Origin: Actinacidiphila yanglinensis
GTDB lineage: Bacteria; Actinomycetota; Actinomycetes; Streptomycetales; Streptomycetaceae
NCBI RefSeq assembly: GCF_900107965.1
Contig: NZ_FNVU01000003.1
Coordinates: 124,001 to 188,000 of the forward strand
Reading direction: 5' to 3'
DNA length: 64,000 bases
Of the stretch, positions 33,276 to 41,964 are shown in pieces. The notes under the pieces are model-generated. The model worked only from the letters and a program-made list of their open reading frames with translations. It was not told where the DNA came from and searched no databases. The position numbers were made by a program, and so were the translations under genes. How positions within the stretch are numbered: the first letter of the stretch is position 1; every line of letters begins with the position of its first letter.

Positions 33276-35369
33276 GTGTCCAAACTGACCGACCTGCCGA
33301 AACGGATTCTGATCGGCCGGGCGTTGCGCAGCGACAAGCTGGGCGAAACGCTGCTGCCCAAGCGGCTCGCCCTTCCCGTCTTCGCCTCCGACCCGCTCTC
33401 CTCCGTGGCGTACGCGCCGGGTGAGGTGCTGCTGGTCCTGTCGATCGCCGGCGCCTCCGCCTACCACTTCAGTCCGTGGATCACGGGTGCGGTCGTGGTG
33501 CTGATGTTCACCGTGGTCGCCTCCTACCGGCAGAACGTGCACGCCTACCCCTCCGGCGGCGGCGACTACGAGGTCGCCACCACCAACCTGGGGCCGAAGG
33601 CGGGGCTCACCGTCGCCAGCGCGCTGCTGGTCGACTACGTGCTCACCGTCGCGGTGTCGGTCGCCTCGGGCATCGAGAACCTGGGCTCGGCGGTGCCGTT
33701 CTTCGTCACCCACAAGGTCCTCGGCGCGGTCGGGATGATCGTGATCCTGATGCTGATGAACCTGCGCGGGGTGCGCGAGTCGGGGACGATCTTCGCGATC
33801 CCGACCTACGCGTTCGTCTTCGGCGTCTTCTGCATGATCGCGTGGGGCATCTTCAAGATCGCCTCCGGGCATGACATGAGCGCGCCGACCGCGCACTACA
33901 CGATCCATGCCCAGTCCTCCGGCATCGGCGGATTCGCGCTGATCTTCCTGCTGCTACGGGCGTTCTCCTCCGGTTGTGCCGCGCTCACCGGGGTCGAGGC
34001 GATCAGCAACGGTGTGCCGGCCTTCAAGAAGCCCAAGTCGAAGAACGCCGCGACCACGCTCGCGGCGATGGGCCTGCTCGCCGTCACGATGTTCTGCGGG
34101 ATCATCGCGCTGGCCATCGACACCCACGTGCGGATGGCCGAGAACCCGGCCACCGACCTGCTCAACCACGGCAGGCCGCTCGGCGCCCACTACACCCAGG
34201 ACCCGGTGATCGCGCAGGTCGCCGAGGCGGTCTTCGGGCACAACTCGATCCCGTTCATCTTCCTGGCCGCGGTCACCGCGCTGGTGCTGTTCCTGGCCGC
34301 GAACACCGCCTACAACGGCTTCCCGGTGCTCGGCTCGATCCTCGCCCAGGACCGCTACCTGCCGCGCCAGCTGCACACCCGCGGCGACCGGCTCGCCTTC
34401 TCCAACGGCATCGTGCTGCTGGCCGGCTTCGCCGCGGTGCTCGTCTACATCTACGGCGCGAACTCCACCCGGCTGATCCAGCTCTACATCGTCGGCGTCT
34501 TCGTCTCCTTCACGCTCAGCCAGACCGGCATGGTCCGGCACTGGAACCGGCACCTGCGCAGCGAGACCGACCCGGCCAAGCGCCGGCACATGTACCGCTC
34601 CCGCGCGATCAACGCCTTCGGCGCATTCCTCACCGGGCTGGTGCTGGTGATCGTGCTGCTCACGAAGTTCACCCACGGCGCCTGGGTCGCGGTGCTCGGC
34701 ATGGTGATCTTCTTCGCCACGATGACCGCGATCCGGCGGCACTACACCCGCGTCTCCGAGGAGATCGCCGCCGAGGACGAACCCGGCGACGAGTACGTCC
34801 GCCCGTCCCGGGTGCACTCCATCGTGCTGGTCTCCAAGCTCCACAAGCCCACCCTGCGCGCGCTGTCCTACGCCAAGCTGATGCGCTCGGACAGCCTCGA
34901 AGCCCTCAGCATCAACGTCGACCCCGACGACACCAAGGCCCTCCAGGCCGAGTGGCAGGCGCGCGGCATCGACGTGCCCCTGAAGGTCCTCGACTCGCCC
35001 TACCGCGAGATCACCCGGCCGATCATCGACTACGTCAAGGGCCTGCGCCGCGACAGCCCGCGGGACGTGGTCAGCGTCTACATCCCGGAGTACGTGGTCG
35101 GCCACTGGTACGAGCACCTGCTGCACAACCAGAGCGCCCTGCGGCTCAAGGGCCGCCTGCTGTTCAGCCCCGGCGTCATGGTCACCTCGGTGCCATGGCA
35201 GCTCGACTCCTCCGAGGCCGCCCGCGCGCGTGCCCGGCGCCGTGCGAACTGGAACGCGCCCGGCTCCATCCGCCGCGGTCCGGTCGGCCCGGCCAGGACC
35301 GACCACCGCGAGCAGCGCCCGGCGCCGGACGCGGGTGCGGGCGCCGGTGCCGGCGCGGGGCAGAAGTAG
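33276..35369 (+). CDS. APC family permease, KimA-like potassium importer
   Basis: A 697-residue transporter matching Bacillus KimA (YdaO) along its length: LPVFASDPLSSVAYAPGEVL, SYRQNVHAYPSGGGDYEVA, LLLRAFSSGCAALTGVEAI, FLAANTAYNGFPVLGSILAQ and VGVFVSFTLSQTGM. Twelve membrane segments occupy about residues 35-480. A cytosolic C-terminal domain follows (ALSINVDPDDTKALQAEW; WYEHLLHNQSALRLKGRLLF), the part that binds c-di-AMP in KimA. KimA is a high-affinity potassium/proton importer. Divergence from two RCK regulators supports a potassium role. The last 50 residues are a disordered Arg/Gly-rich tail. Confidence 0.87.
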   Translation: MSKLTDLPKRILIGRALRSDKLGETLLPKRLALPVFASDPLSSVAYAPGEVLLVLSIAGASAYHFSPWITGAVVVLMFTVVASYRQNVHAYPSGGGDYEVATTNLGPKAGLTVASALLVDYVLTVAVSVASGIENLGSAVPFFVTHKVLGAVGMIVILMLMNLRGVRESGTIFAIPTYAFVFGVFCMIAWGIFKIASGHDMSAPTAHYTIHAQSSGIGGFALIFLLLRAFSSGCAALTGVEAISNGVPAFKKPKSKNAATTLAAMGLLAVTMFCGIIALAIDTHVRMAENPATDLLNHGRPLGAHYTQDPVIAQVAEAVFGHNSIPFIFLAAVTALVLFLAANTAYNGFPVLGSILAQDRYLPRQLHTRGDRLAFSNGIVLLAGFAAVLVYIYGANSTRLIQLYIVGVFVSFTLSQTGMVRHWNRHLRSETDPAKRRHMYRSRAINAFGAFLTGLVLVIVLLTKFTHGAWVAVLGMVIFFATMTAIRRHYTRVSEEIAAEDEPGDEYVRPSRVHSIVLVSKLHKPTLRALSYAKLMRSDSLEALSINVDPDDTKALQAEWQARGIDVPLKVLDSPYREITRPIIDYVKGLRRDSPRDVVSVYIPEYVVGHWYEHLLHNQSALRLKGRLLFSPGVMVTSVPWQLDSSEAARARARRRANWNAPGSIRRGPVGPARTDHREQRPAPDAGAGAGAGAGQK

Positions 35370-35579
35370 CGGGGCGGAGCAGCGGGAACGGGGTGGGGCT
35401 CGGAGCGGGCCTGTCGGGGTCCGGCGGAGCGCGGGCCGGTGGCGTAGGGAGCGCGGGGCGGGTCCGGAAGAAGCAGCCGGTCCGCTCGGGGCGGGAGCGC
35501 ACGTAGACTGGGCGGTCGCCGTCCCCCGCCGACCAGTCCCGCGAGCCGCCTCGCGGTCCACCTCAGGAGCAGCGCCGCC

Positions 35580-36938
35580 ATGCAGACCGATTCCGCCCCC
35601 TCGCTGGTCGGCCACGAGTTCGAGGTCGAGGTCGGGCCGGTCGCACACGGCGGCCACTGCGTGGCCCGCACCGAGGCCGGACAGGTGCTCTTCGTGCGGC
35701 ACACGCTCCCCGGCGAACGGGTCGTCGCCCGCGTCACCGAGGGCGAGCAGGGGGCACGCTTCCTTCGCGCCGATGCCGTGCGCATCCTCCAGGCGGCCAA
35801 GGACCGGGTGGAGCCGCCCTGCCCGTTCTCCGGGCCGGGCCGCTGCGGCGGCTGCGACTGGCAGCACGCCACCCCCGGCGCCCAACGCCGGCTCAAGGCG
35901 GCGGTCCTCACCGAGCAACTCGCCCGCCTCGCCGGCCTCACCCCCGAGGAAGCGGGCTGGGACGGCACCGTCGCACCCGCGCCCGGCGACAAGGCCGCTC
36001 CTGCGGCGACCACCGGCTCCGACGACGCCCGCCACACCTCCACCGTGCCCGCCTGGCGCACGCGCGTGCAGTACGCCGTGGACGCCGACGGCCGGGTCGG
36101 ACTGCGCCGGCACCGCTCGCACGATGTCGAGGTGATCGACCACTGCCTCATCGCCGCTCCGGGCGTCACCGAACTCGGCGTCGAGGCGCGCACCTGGCCG
36201 CAGATCGCCACCGTCGAGGCGATCGCCGCCACCGGCTCCCACGACCGCCAGGTCGTCCTCACCCCGCGGCCAGGTGGCAGGCTGCCCATCGTCGAACTCG
36301 ACAAGCCCGTCTCCGTGCAGCGCATCGGCGAACGCGACCACGCCGTGCACCGTGTCCACGGCCGCCCCTTCGTCCGCGAGCGCGCCGCGGGCCGCACCTG
36401 GCGGGTCGGCGAGGGCGGCTTCTGGCAGGTGCACCCGAAGGCGGCCGACGTTCTCGTCGAGGCCGTCATGCAGGGCCTGATGCCCCGCAAGGGCGACATG
36501 GCCCTCGACCTGTACTGCGGAGTCGGGCTCTTCGCCGGCGCCCTGGCCGAACGGGTCGGTGACCGCGGCGCCGTACTCGGCGTGGAGTCCGCCAAGCGCG
36601 CCGTCGAGGACGCCCGGCACAACCTCCAGGACCTCGAACGGGTCCGGATCGAGCACGGCAAGGTCGAGCAGGTGCTGCCCCGAACCGGCATCACCGAGGC
36701 CGACCTTGTGGTCCTCGACCCGCCCCGGGCCGGGGCCGGCCACGCCATCGTCCGGCAGGTCGCCTCCCTCGACGCCCGCCGCATCGCCTACGTCGCCTGC
36801 GATCCGGCGGCCCTCGCGCGCGACCTGGCATGGTTCGCCGAGGAGGGCTACCACCCGCTGCGGCTGACGGCCTTCGACCTCTTCCCGTTCACCCACCACA
36901 TGGAGTGCGTGGCGATCCTGGGGCCACGCGGGAAGTGA
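35580..36938 (+). CDS. TRAM-domain uridine-C5 RNA methyltransferase (RlmD/TrmA class)
   Basis: A 452-residue SAM-dependent RNA m5U methyltransferase. The TRAM domain spans about 5-70 (VGPVAHGGHCVAR). Cys81, Cys89, Cys92 and Cys189 (CPFSGPGRCGGC; DHCLIA) match the RumA-type [4Fe-4S] ligands. The SAM site is ALDLYCGVGLFAGALA, the PP motif is VVLDPPRAGAG and the catalytic Cys407 lies in YVACDPAALARD. The likely target is a uridine in 23S rRNA or tRNA. ATG 35580 has CAGGAG upstream. A TAGACT hexamer near 35505 could be its -10 element. Confidence 0.92.
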   Translation: MQTDSAPSLVGHEFEVEVGPVAHGGHCVARTEAGQVLFVRHTLPGERVVARVTEGEQGARFLRADAVRILQAAKDRVEPPCPFSGPGRCGGCDWQHATPGAQRRLKAAVLTEQLARLAGLTPEEAGWDGTVAPAPGDKAAPAATTGSDDARHTSTVPAWRTRVQYAVDADGRVGLRRHRSHDVEVIDHCLIAAPGVTELGVEARTWPQIATVEAIAATGSHDRQVVLTPRPGGRLPIVELDKPVSVQRIGERDHAVHRVHGRPFVRERAAGRTWRVGEGGFWQVHPKAADVLVEAVMQGLMPRKGDMALDLYCGVGLFAGALAERVGDRGAVLGVESAKRAVEDARHNLQDLERVRIEHGKVEQVLPRTGITEADLVVLDPPRAGAGHAIVRQVASLDARRIAYVACDPAALARDLAWFAEEGYHPLRLTAFDLFPFTHHMECVAILGPRGK

Positions 36939-36986
36939 GCCGCGGGCGCACGGGAAGGGCTGACGTCATGTCCTTCCGTCCGACCC

Positions 36987-37007
36987 GGGCGTGGGCCGCT
37001 CACGCCC
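36987..37007. terminator. Short hairpin between convergent methyltransferase and DUF1697 genes
   Basis: GGGCGTG (36987-36993) pairs with CACGCCC (37001-37007) with a 7-nt loop. It overlaps the DUF1697 stop codon. Confidence 0.5.
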
Positions 37008-37608
37008 CGCTCATCTCCAGGAGCTTGACGACCGTGTTCCAGTTGCGCGAGGTCGCGGTCAGGCCCAGCCACCGGTCGGTGAACCGGGTGGCCAGCTTGG
37101 AGTTGCGGATCGAGTCCGGGAAGTGGGCGTAGATCTCCCGCTCACCGGCCCGGAACTCGTCGGGGGCGTAGACGGCCGGGTCCAGGGTCGCCAACTTCTC
37201 CCGGGGCGGGGGCCCGGACAAGAAGACGACCACGAACCGCGAGCCGTCCACACCCTCCATCGAGAACGGGTTGGCGTCGACCACGCGCCGCAGGTCCGGC
37301 CCCGTCCGGACCAGGCAGGCGATGATCAGCCCCAACGCGTCGGAGATGCGTTGCTCCAACTCCGCGGCCAGGCGTTGTGGATCTTCCTCCTCTCCATGCG
37401 TGAAGACGGCGTTGCCGCTTTGCAGATGGGTGCGCACCGCGGTGCCGCCCATGTCGGTGAGCAGGCCGCGCAGTGTCTCCATGGGGACCCGTGAATGGCC
37501 CCCGACGTTGATGCCGCGAAGGAGCGCGACATAGCTGCCGGCGGGCGAGCCGGCGGTGTCCGCCGCGCCCGCGGTTCTCGCTGATCGGGACGTACTGGGT
37601 TTCGTCAC
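37000..37608 (-). CDS. DUF1697 protein
   Basis: A DUF1697 protein of about 202 residues: YVALLRGINVGGH near the start, MGGTAVRTHLQSGNAVF, DPAVYAPDEFRAGEREIYAHF and SRNWNTVVKLLEM at the end. Family members are small cytoplasmic proteins of unknown role. The start is uncertain: longer in-frame starts at 37719 (ATG) and 37818 (GTG) exist, but codon bias there is poor. GTG 37608 is supported by TACCTT (37616-37621) ending 7 nt upstream, the leaderless pattern. It is divergent from the AAA ATPase gene. Confidence 0.82.
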   Translation of the reverse strand: MTKPSTSRSARTAGAADTAGSPAGSYVALLRGINVGGHSRVPMETLRGLLTDMGGTAVRTHLQSGNAVFTHGEEEDPQRLAAELEQRISDALGLIIACLVRTGPDLRRVVDANPFSMEGVDGSRFVVVFLSGPPPREKLATLDPAVYAPDEFRAGEREIYAHFPDSIRNSKLATRFTDRWLGLTATSRNWNTVVKLLEMSGA

Positions 37609-37831
37609 CTCCGCAAAGGTAGTGGTGGGGTGTGGCGGGCGGGCGCCGACGGCCCCGTGGACAGGGACGGATCCGGATTCAGGTGCGAGCCGGACAGGCG
37701 GTGATTCGGGCACTGCCATGATCCGATCCGCTGTCGGTCTGTTTTTCCTGAATCCATGCGGATCATGCCGGATGTCCCTCTTTCGAAGGACGAATCGTCC
37801 GCCGGAACGGTTCGTCACGCCCGGAGGTGAA

Positions 37832-37837
37832 TACCTT
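37832..37837 (+). promoter_or_regulatory. Candidate -10 element for the AAA ATPase gene
   Basis: TACCTT ends 7 nt before ATG 37845. The divergent DUF1697 gene has an identical TACCTT hexamer at the same spacing. Confidence 0.5.
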
Positions 37838-37844
37838 CGCGCCC

Positions 37845-39962
37845 ATGATCAGCAGCCAGCAGCGCCCGATCGTCACCGAACTCCGGCTGTCGGCCTTCAA
37901 ATCACACCGGGGTGCCACGTTCCCGCTCGAACCGCTCACGCTCCTCGCCGGCGGGAGCGGAACGGGGAAGTCCAGCGTCCTTGAAGGACTGGCCGTCCTC
38001 GGACGGCTCGCCTCCGGAGCCGATCTGGAGGAGGTGTTCGCCGTGTCCCGCAACGGCAGGTCCTTCGTGCGCGGCGGCGCGGCGGCCTGCGTACCGCAAG
38101 GCGCTCTGCCCGACGCGCAGGGGCGGCGCGGCTTCCGGATCGGCTGCACCACCGCCGGACCGCTCGGCCCGGTCCGCCTCGACCTGGCCGTCCAGGTCGA
38201 ACCCACCCTGCGGATCGTCGGCGAGCGCCTCACCGGCTCCGGCGAGACCCTGCTGACCACGGCGCTTCGCGACCCCACCCGGCCGACGGTGCAGGCGGCG
38301 TGGCACACCGCAGGCGCCGTCGCGGTCACCCGGGCGCCCCTTCCCGACGACCGGCTCGCCACGGCGCTGCTGCCGCTGCGGGTCTCCGGTCGCACCGACG
38401 GGCAGCGACTGGTGCTGGCCGCGGCCGAGCAACTCGTTGTCGCACTGCGCGGAGTCTTCCCGATCGCCCCGCGTCCGGAGTTGATGCGCGGCCCCGTCCG
38501 GGTCGGCGACGGGCGGCTGCGCAGCTCGTGCGACAACCTGTCCGCGGTGCTGGCCAGGACGGAGGACGAGTGCAGCATCCGGCACGGCATGCTCGTCGGA
38601 GCCGTACGCGCGGTGTGCAGCGGGCCCGTTCACGGCCTGACGACGCTGCCCGCGCTGATCGCCGGTGACAGCCGGGAGCCGCTGGTCGAGGCGGTGATCG
38701 CCGCGGTCGACCGCGGTTCGCTCGGCATGGTCCCGGTCGATCGGCTCGGTGACGGTGAACTGCGCTTTCTGGCCCTGGCGTTGGTCCTGCTCACCGGTCC
38801 CGGCGTGCTCGACGTCGACACCAGCACCGAGCATCTGCCCGCGGGGCAGGTCCTGACCGTCGTGGCCGACGGGTTCGACGTCGGGGTCGACCGGCGGCAG
38901 GTGCGCGAGTTGCTGCGGCTGGCCGAAGTCGCCTCCGCCCGGGGCCACATCAGGCTGCTGTGCACCGTGCAGGACCCTGTGTACGGGGAGGAGCGCGAGG
39001 AGGTGGCGTTGACCGTGCTCGGCGAGGGGTCGGTGATCAAGTCGGGGGGCGGGAAGAGGAGGAAGCGGGGGAGCGGCGGGGAGGGTTCGGCGGAGGGGGA
39101 GAGTGTGGCGGGCGGCGAGCCCGAGGGTGCGGGTGATCCGTCCGGCGCGGAGGGTGCGCCCGGCGCGGCGGAGGCGGTGGGTGGGGTGGCGCCGGTGGGC
39201 GTTGGTGGGACGGGTTCGGCCGGCGAGGAGCAGAGTGCCTGCGGGGGTGGGGAGTTGGCGGCGGCCGTGGACGGTGAGGGGACCCGCGGGTGCGAAACGG
39301 GTGAATCGCGTGAACCGGGTGCACCGTGCGAGGCGGAAGGGGCCGCGGCGGTCGCGGAGGGGCCGTCGCCCGGCGGACCGGAAGAGGCTCTCGTTCCGGT
39401 GAAGCCTCTTCCGGTGGAGCCCGGCGCTGCGGACCCGGAGCCTTCGGTGCGGGTTCCCGACGGGGCGGCCTCAGCCGGGTTCGGCCGGAAGGTTGACGAC
39501 TGGGCCGAATCCGCCGCCGAGCCGCTCCCGGGCAGCTCCCCTTCCTACGGCCGACCGCAGTTCGGCGACGCGTACGGCGACTTCGAGTCTCCCGACTTCG
39601 AGTCTCCCGGCTCCGAGTACGACGACTTCGGGTACGACGGTTCCGAGTACGTCGGTTCCGGGTACGACGACGCCTCGCACGGCAGGTTCGACGTCCTCAC
39701 CGATCACGTCTACGCGGACACCGTTGACGCCATGCACGGTCACGCCGAACCGGCCTGGATCGACTCCGCCTTCACGGAACCGGCGCTGCCGGGCGCCGGA
39801 CGGGAACCTGATCCGTCGCCGGCAACTCCCGTGCGAGCGGTGCCCGCTGCGCGCGCCGAGTCCGATTTCGTGCGGCCGGACCGCGCGCCGTGCACATGCG
39901 CGCGCGGTGAACAGGGCCGGGCGGCGAGCGAAGGCGAGGATGAGGTAGACCGGTCCGTGTGA
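37845..39962 (+). CDS. AAA/ABC-type ATPase (RecF/OLD-like) with long disordered tail
   Basis: A 705-residue protein. The N-terminal 390 residues form a RecF/OLD-like ATPase: ELRLSAFKSHRGATFPLEPL leads into Walker A GGSGTGKSS (36-44), and GDGELRFLALAL (302-313) resembles the ABC signature of AAA_21 proteins. The usual DEP Walker B is not evident; VVADGFD (Asp342) may stand in, and the normal THS H-loop is replaced by CTVQDP. About 300 residues of Gly/Glu/Pro-rich tail follow, with Asp/Tyr/Phe repeats and two Cys near the end. Its stop overlaps the start of the MazG gene. Function unknown; coupling suggests nucleotide- or DNA-related stress. Confidence 0.8.
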   Translation: MISSQQRPIVTELRLSAFKSHRGATFPLEPLTLLAGGSGTGKSSVLEGLAVLGRLASGADLEEVFAVSRNGRSFVRGGAAACVPQGALPDAQGRRGFRIGCTTAGPLGPVRLDLAVQVEPTLRIVGERLTGSGETLLTTALRDPTRPTVQAAWHTAGAVAVTRAPLPDDRLATALLPLRVSGRTDGQRLVLAAAEQLVVALRGVFPIAPRPELMRGPVRVGDGRLRSSCDNLSAVLARTEDECSIRHGMLVGAVRAVCSGPVHGLTTLPALIAGDSREPLVEAVIAAVDRGSLGMVPVDRLGDGELRFLALALVLLTGPGVLDVDTSTEHLPAGQVLTVVADGFDVGVDRRQVRELLRLAEVASARGHIRLLCTVQDPVYGEEREEVALTVLGEGSVIKSGGGKRRKRGSGGEGSAEGESVAGGEPEGAGDPSGAEGAPGAAEAVGGVAPVGVGGTGSAGEEQSACGGGELAAAVDGEGTRGCETGESREPGAPCEAEGAAAVAEGPSPGGPEEALVPVKPLPVEPGAADPEPSVRVPDGAASAGFGRKVDDWAESAAEPLPGSSPSYGRPQFGDAYGDFESPDFESPGSEYDDFGYDGSEYVGSGYDDASHGRFDVLTDHVYADTVDAMHGHAEPAWIDSAFTEPALPGAGREPDPSPATPVRAVPAARAESDFVRPDRAPCTCARGEQGRAASEGEDEVDRSV
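39579..39608 (+). repeat. 15-bp perfect tandem repeat in the ATPase tail
   Basis: GACTTCGAGTCTCCC occurs twice head to tail, encoding DFESP twice, followed by degenerate Ser-Glu-Tyr-Asp and Gly-Tyr-Asp units to about 39670. TCT codons here are unlike the rest of the gene. Confidence 0.85.
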
Positions 39963-40318
39963 CCGACCGAAACGATCTCGCCGAACTGCAGCAGCGCCTC
40001 GTGGACTTCGCGGCCGCGCGCCGTTGGGAGCCCTTCCACACCCCGAAGAACCTCGCCGCCGCGCTCAGCGTCGAGGCGTCCGAACTGCTGGAGATCTTCC
40101 AGTGGTTGACGCCCGAGCAGTCGGCGGCGGTGATGGAGGGGGAGGAAGCGGCCCACCGGGTGCGGGACGAGGTGGCGGACGTCCTCGCCTACCTCCTCCA
40201 GTTCTGCGCCGTGCTGGACATCGATGTGCTGGCCGCGCTCGCGGCGAAGATCGACCGGAACGAGCTGAGGTTTCCCAAGCCGGGGCCCGCTCAGCCCACC
40301 GATCCCTCGAAAGAGTGA
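39959..40318 (+). CDS. MazG-like nucleotide pyrophosphohydrolase
   Basis: A 119-residue all-alpha NTP pyrophosphohydrolase of the MazG/RS21-C6 type. Metal-binding acidic residues are visible in SVEASELLEIFQW and HRVRDEVADVLAYLL, the family EExxE/ExxD pattern. KNLAAAL and FAAARRWEPFHTPKN are typical of the small dimeric branch. It should hydrolyse a (d)NTP to monophosphate and pyrophosphate, possibly a modified or excess dNTP. GTG 39959 overlaps the ATPase stop by 4 nt (GTGA), so translation is coupled. Two DnaA-box-like sites begin 6 bp after its stop. Confidence 0.88.
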   Translation: MTDRNDLAELQQRLVDFAAARRWEPFHTPKNLAAALSVEASELLEIFQWLTPEQSAAVMEGEEAAHRVRDEVADVLAYLLQFCAVLDIDVLAALAAKIDRNELRFPKPGPAQPTDPSKE

Positions 40319-40323
40319 CCGAG

Positions 40324-40349
40324 TTATCCACAATGCTGGGTTTTCCACA
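40324..40349 (+). promoter_or_regulatory. Pair of DnaA-box-like sites
   Basis: TTATCCACA (40324-40332) fits the E. coli DnaA-box consensus; TTTTCCACA (40341-40349) differs at one position. They have the same orientation with starts 17 bp apart, in the 131-bp gap between the MazG gene and the DUF6099 gene. Streptomyces DnaA prefers TTGTCCACA but accepts variants. No other origin feature is present. Confidence 0.5.
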
Positions 40350-40449
40350 GATTCGGTTCCGCCCCTTCCGCGCTGCTCGTGATCCGTCACTCTGAGTGAT
40401 GTGAGGACGGCGGCGCCGGGTCGCCCCTCGGACACGGGAGGCACAGACG

Positions 40450-40914
40450 ATGGATGCGGTACGGCTTGTGGAAGAGGCGTCGCGGGCGATGGGCCGCGAT
40501 CCGCAGCCGGACGACGTCATCGCGGAGGCGTGGCAGGCCTACGAGTTGACGGACGCGATCGGGCGGCTGCTGGCGGAGGAGTGGGGCCGGCGGGCGGAGG
40601 GCGAGGGCGGCCGGCCCGGCCGCTGCGGGTCCACGCGAGATCCGGGAGGTACGGTCTCCCGCGCCGGACCGGTACCGGTGGTCTCGGCCACGCGGGTGGG
40701 GCCGCCCCGGGCCGCCCGATTGACCACGGTCCGTGATCCGACCCGCGCGCTGCGAGCGCTTCGCACCCTGCTGGGCGAGATCGGGCTCGCCCTGGTGGCC
40801 CTCATTACCTCCGCGTGCGACGAGGAGGCCTATTGGGAGTGTGTCGAAGCGCTGGACGCCGTCGATGAGGCCAAGGACCGCGTGCAGGTGCTGGCGCGCG
40901 CCGAATCGGGGTGA
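40450..40914 (+). CDS. DUF6099 family protein
   Basis: A 154-residue Streptomyces-type protein I associate with DUF6099. The helical N-terminal part (AVRLVEEASRAMGRDPQPDDVIAEAWQAYELTDAIG) and C-terminal helices (ALRALRTLLGEIGLALVALI; DEEAYWECVEALDAVDEAKDRV) are joined by a Gly/Arg/Pro-rich linker. No catalytic residues or membrane segments are evident. ATG 40450 has GGGAGG. The next gene starts 35 bp downstream. Confidence 0.75.
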   Translation: MDAVRLVEEASRAMGRDPQPDDVIAEAWQAYELTDAIGRLLAEEWGRRAEGEGGRPGRCGSTRDPGGTVSRAGPVPVVSATRVGPPRAARLTTVRDPTRALRALRTLLGEIGLALVALITSACDEEAYWECVEALDAVDEAKDRVQVLARAESG

Positions 40915-40949
40915 GGCCGCCCGCACCACATCTGATGCAGGATGGAGGA

Positions 40950-41870
40950 ATGGATCTACGTATCTTCACCGAGCCCCAGCAAGGGGCGAGCTATGACACG
41001 CTGCTGGCCGTCGCGAAGGCCACCGAGGCCCTGGGCTTCGACGCCTTCTTCCGCTCCGACCACTACCTGACGATGGGCGGCGACGGCCTGCCCGGACCCA
41101 CGGACGCGTGGATCACGCTGGCCGGTCTCGCGAGGGAAACCAGCCGGATCAAGCTCGGCACGCTGATGACGGCAGGCACCTTCCGGTTGCCGGGCGTCAT
41201 GGCCATCCAGGTGGCGCAGGTCGACCAGATGTCGGGCGGTCGCGTCGAGTTCGGGCTCGGCGCGGGGTGGTACGAAGCGGAGCACACCGCGTACGGCATC
41301 CCCTTCCCGAAGGAGAAGTTCGGCCGGCTGGAGGAGCAGCTGGCGATCATCACCGGACTGTGGGGGACGCCGGCGGGGCAGACCTTCGACTTCGACGGCA
41401 AGTACTACCAGCTCAAGGACTCACCGGCGCTGGCCAAGCCCGCTCAGGCGTCGCTTCCGGTGATCATCGGCGGGATGGGCGCCAAGCGGACCCCGGAGCT
41501 GACGGCGCGCTACGCGGCGGAGTTCAACGTGCCGTTCGCGTCGATCGAGGACAGCGGCCGGCAGTTCGAGCGGGTGCGGGAGGCGGCCCGGGCGGCCGGC
41601 CGGGCGGCGGACGACCTGGTGCTGTCCAACGCGCTGGTGGTCGCGGTCGGCAAGGACGACGCCGAGGTGGCGCGGCGGGCGGCCTCGATCGGGCGGGAGG
41701 TGGACGAGTTGAAGGCCAACGGGCTGGCCGGTTCACCGGCCGAGGTCGTCGACAAGATCGGGCGGTACGCCGAGTTGGGTGCCACGCGGTTCTACCTCCA
41801 GGTGCTCGACCTCGCGGACCTGGACCACTTGGAGCTGATCTCCGCGCAGGTGAAGTCACAGCTCGGGTGA
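40950..41870 (+). CDS. LLM-class F420-dependent oxidoreductase
   Basis: A 306-residue luciferase-like TIM-barrel flavin/F420 enzyme. Family segments: LGFDAFFRSDHYL, KLGTLMTAGTFRLPGVMA, VEFGLGAGWYEAEHTAYG, LPVIIGGMGAKRTPEL. The F420-type subfamily is inferred from the SDHY region and the actinobacterial setting. The substrate is unknown. ATG 40950 is chosen because it gives the usual MDLRIFTEP start. GGAGG is too close (1 nt) to act as a ribosome site, but CAGGAT (40938-40943) ends 6 nt upstream as in leaderless genes. Confidence 0.88.
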   Translation: MDLRIFTEPQQGASYDTLLAVAKATEALGFDAFFRSDHYLTMGGDGLPGPTDAWITLAGLARETSRIKLGTLMTAGTFRLPGVMAIQVAQVDQMSGGRVEFGLGAGWYEAEHTAYGIPFPKEKFGRLEEQLAIITGLWGTPAGQTFDFDGKYYQLKDSPALAKPAQASLPVIIGGMGAKRTPELTARYAAEFNVPFASIEDSGRQFERVREAARAAGRAADDLVLSNALVVAVGKDDAEVARRAASIGREVDELKANGLAGSPAEVVDKIGRYAELGATRFYLQVLDLADLDHLELISAQVKSQLG

Positions 41871-41964
41871 CGCTGCGATGACGCCGTCCGTGCCCGCGGC
41901 GGAGCGGGATTCCGCTCGCGGGCCGGGCGGGACGGGCCCTTGGAGGGCCACCGGGAAGGAGCAC

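Noticed and set aside
40324-40349. Replication origin
   Set aside because: Only two DnaA-like boxes, with no AT-rich unwinding region and no dnaA/dnaN neighbours.
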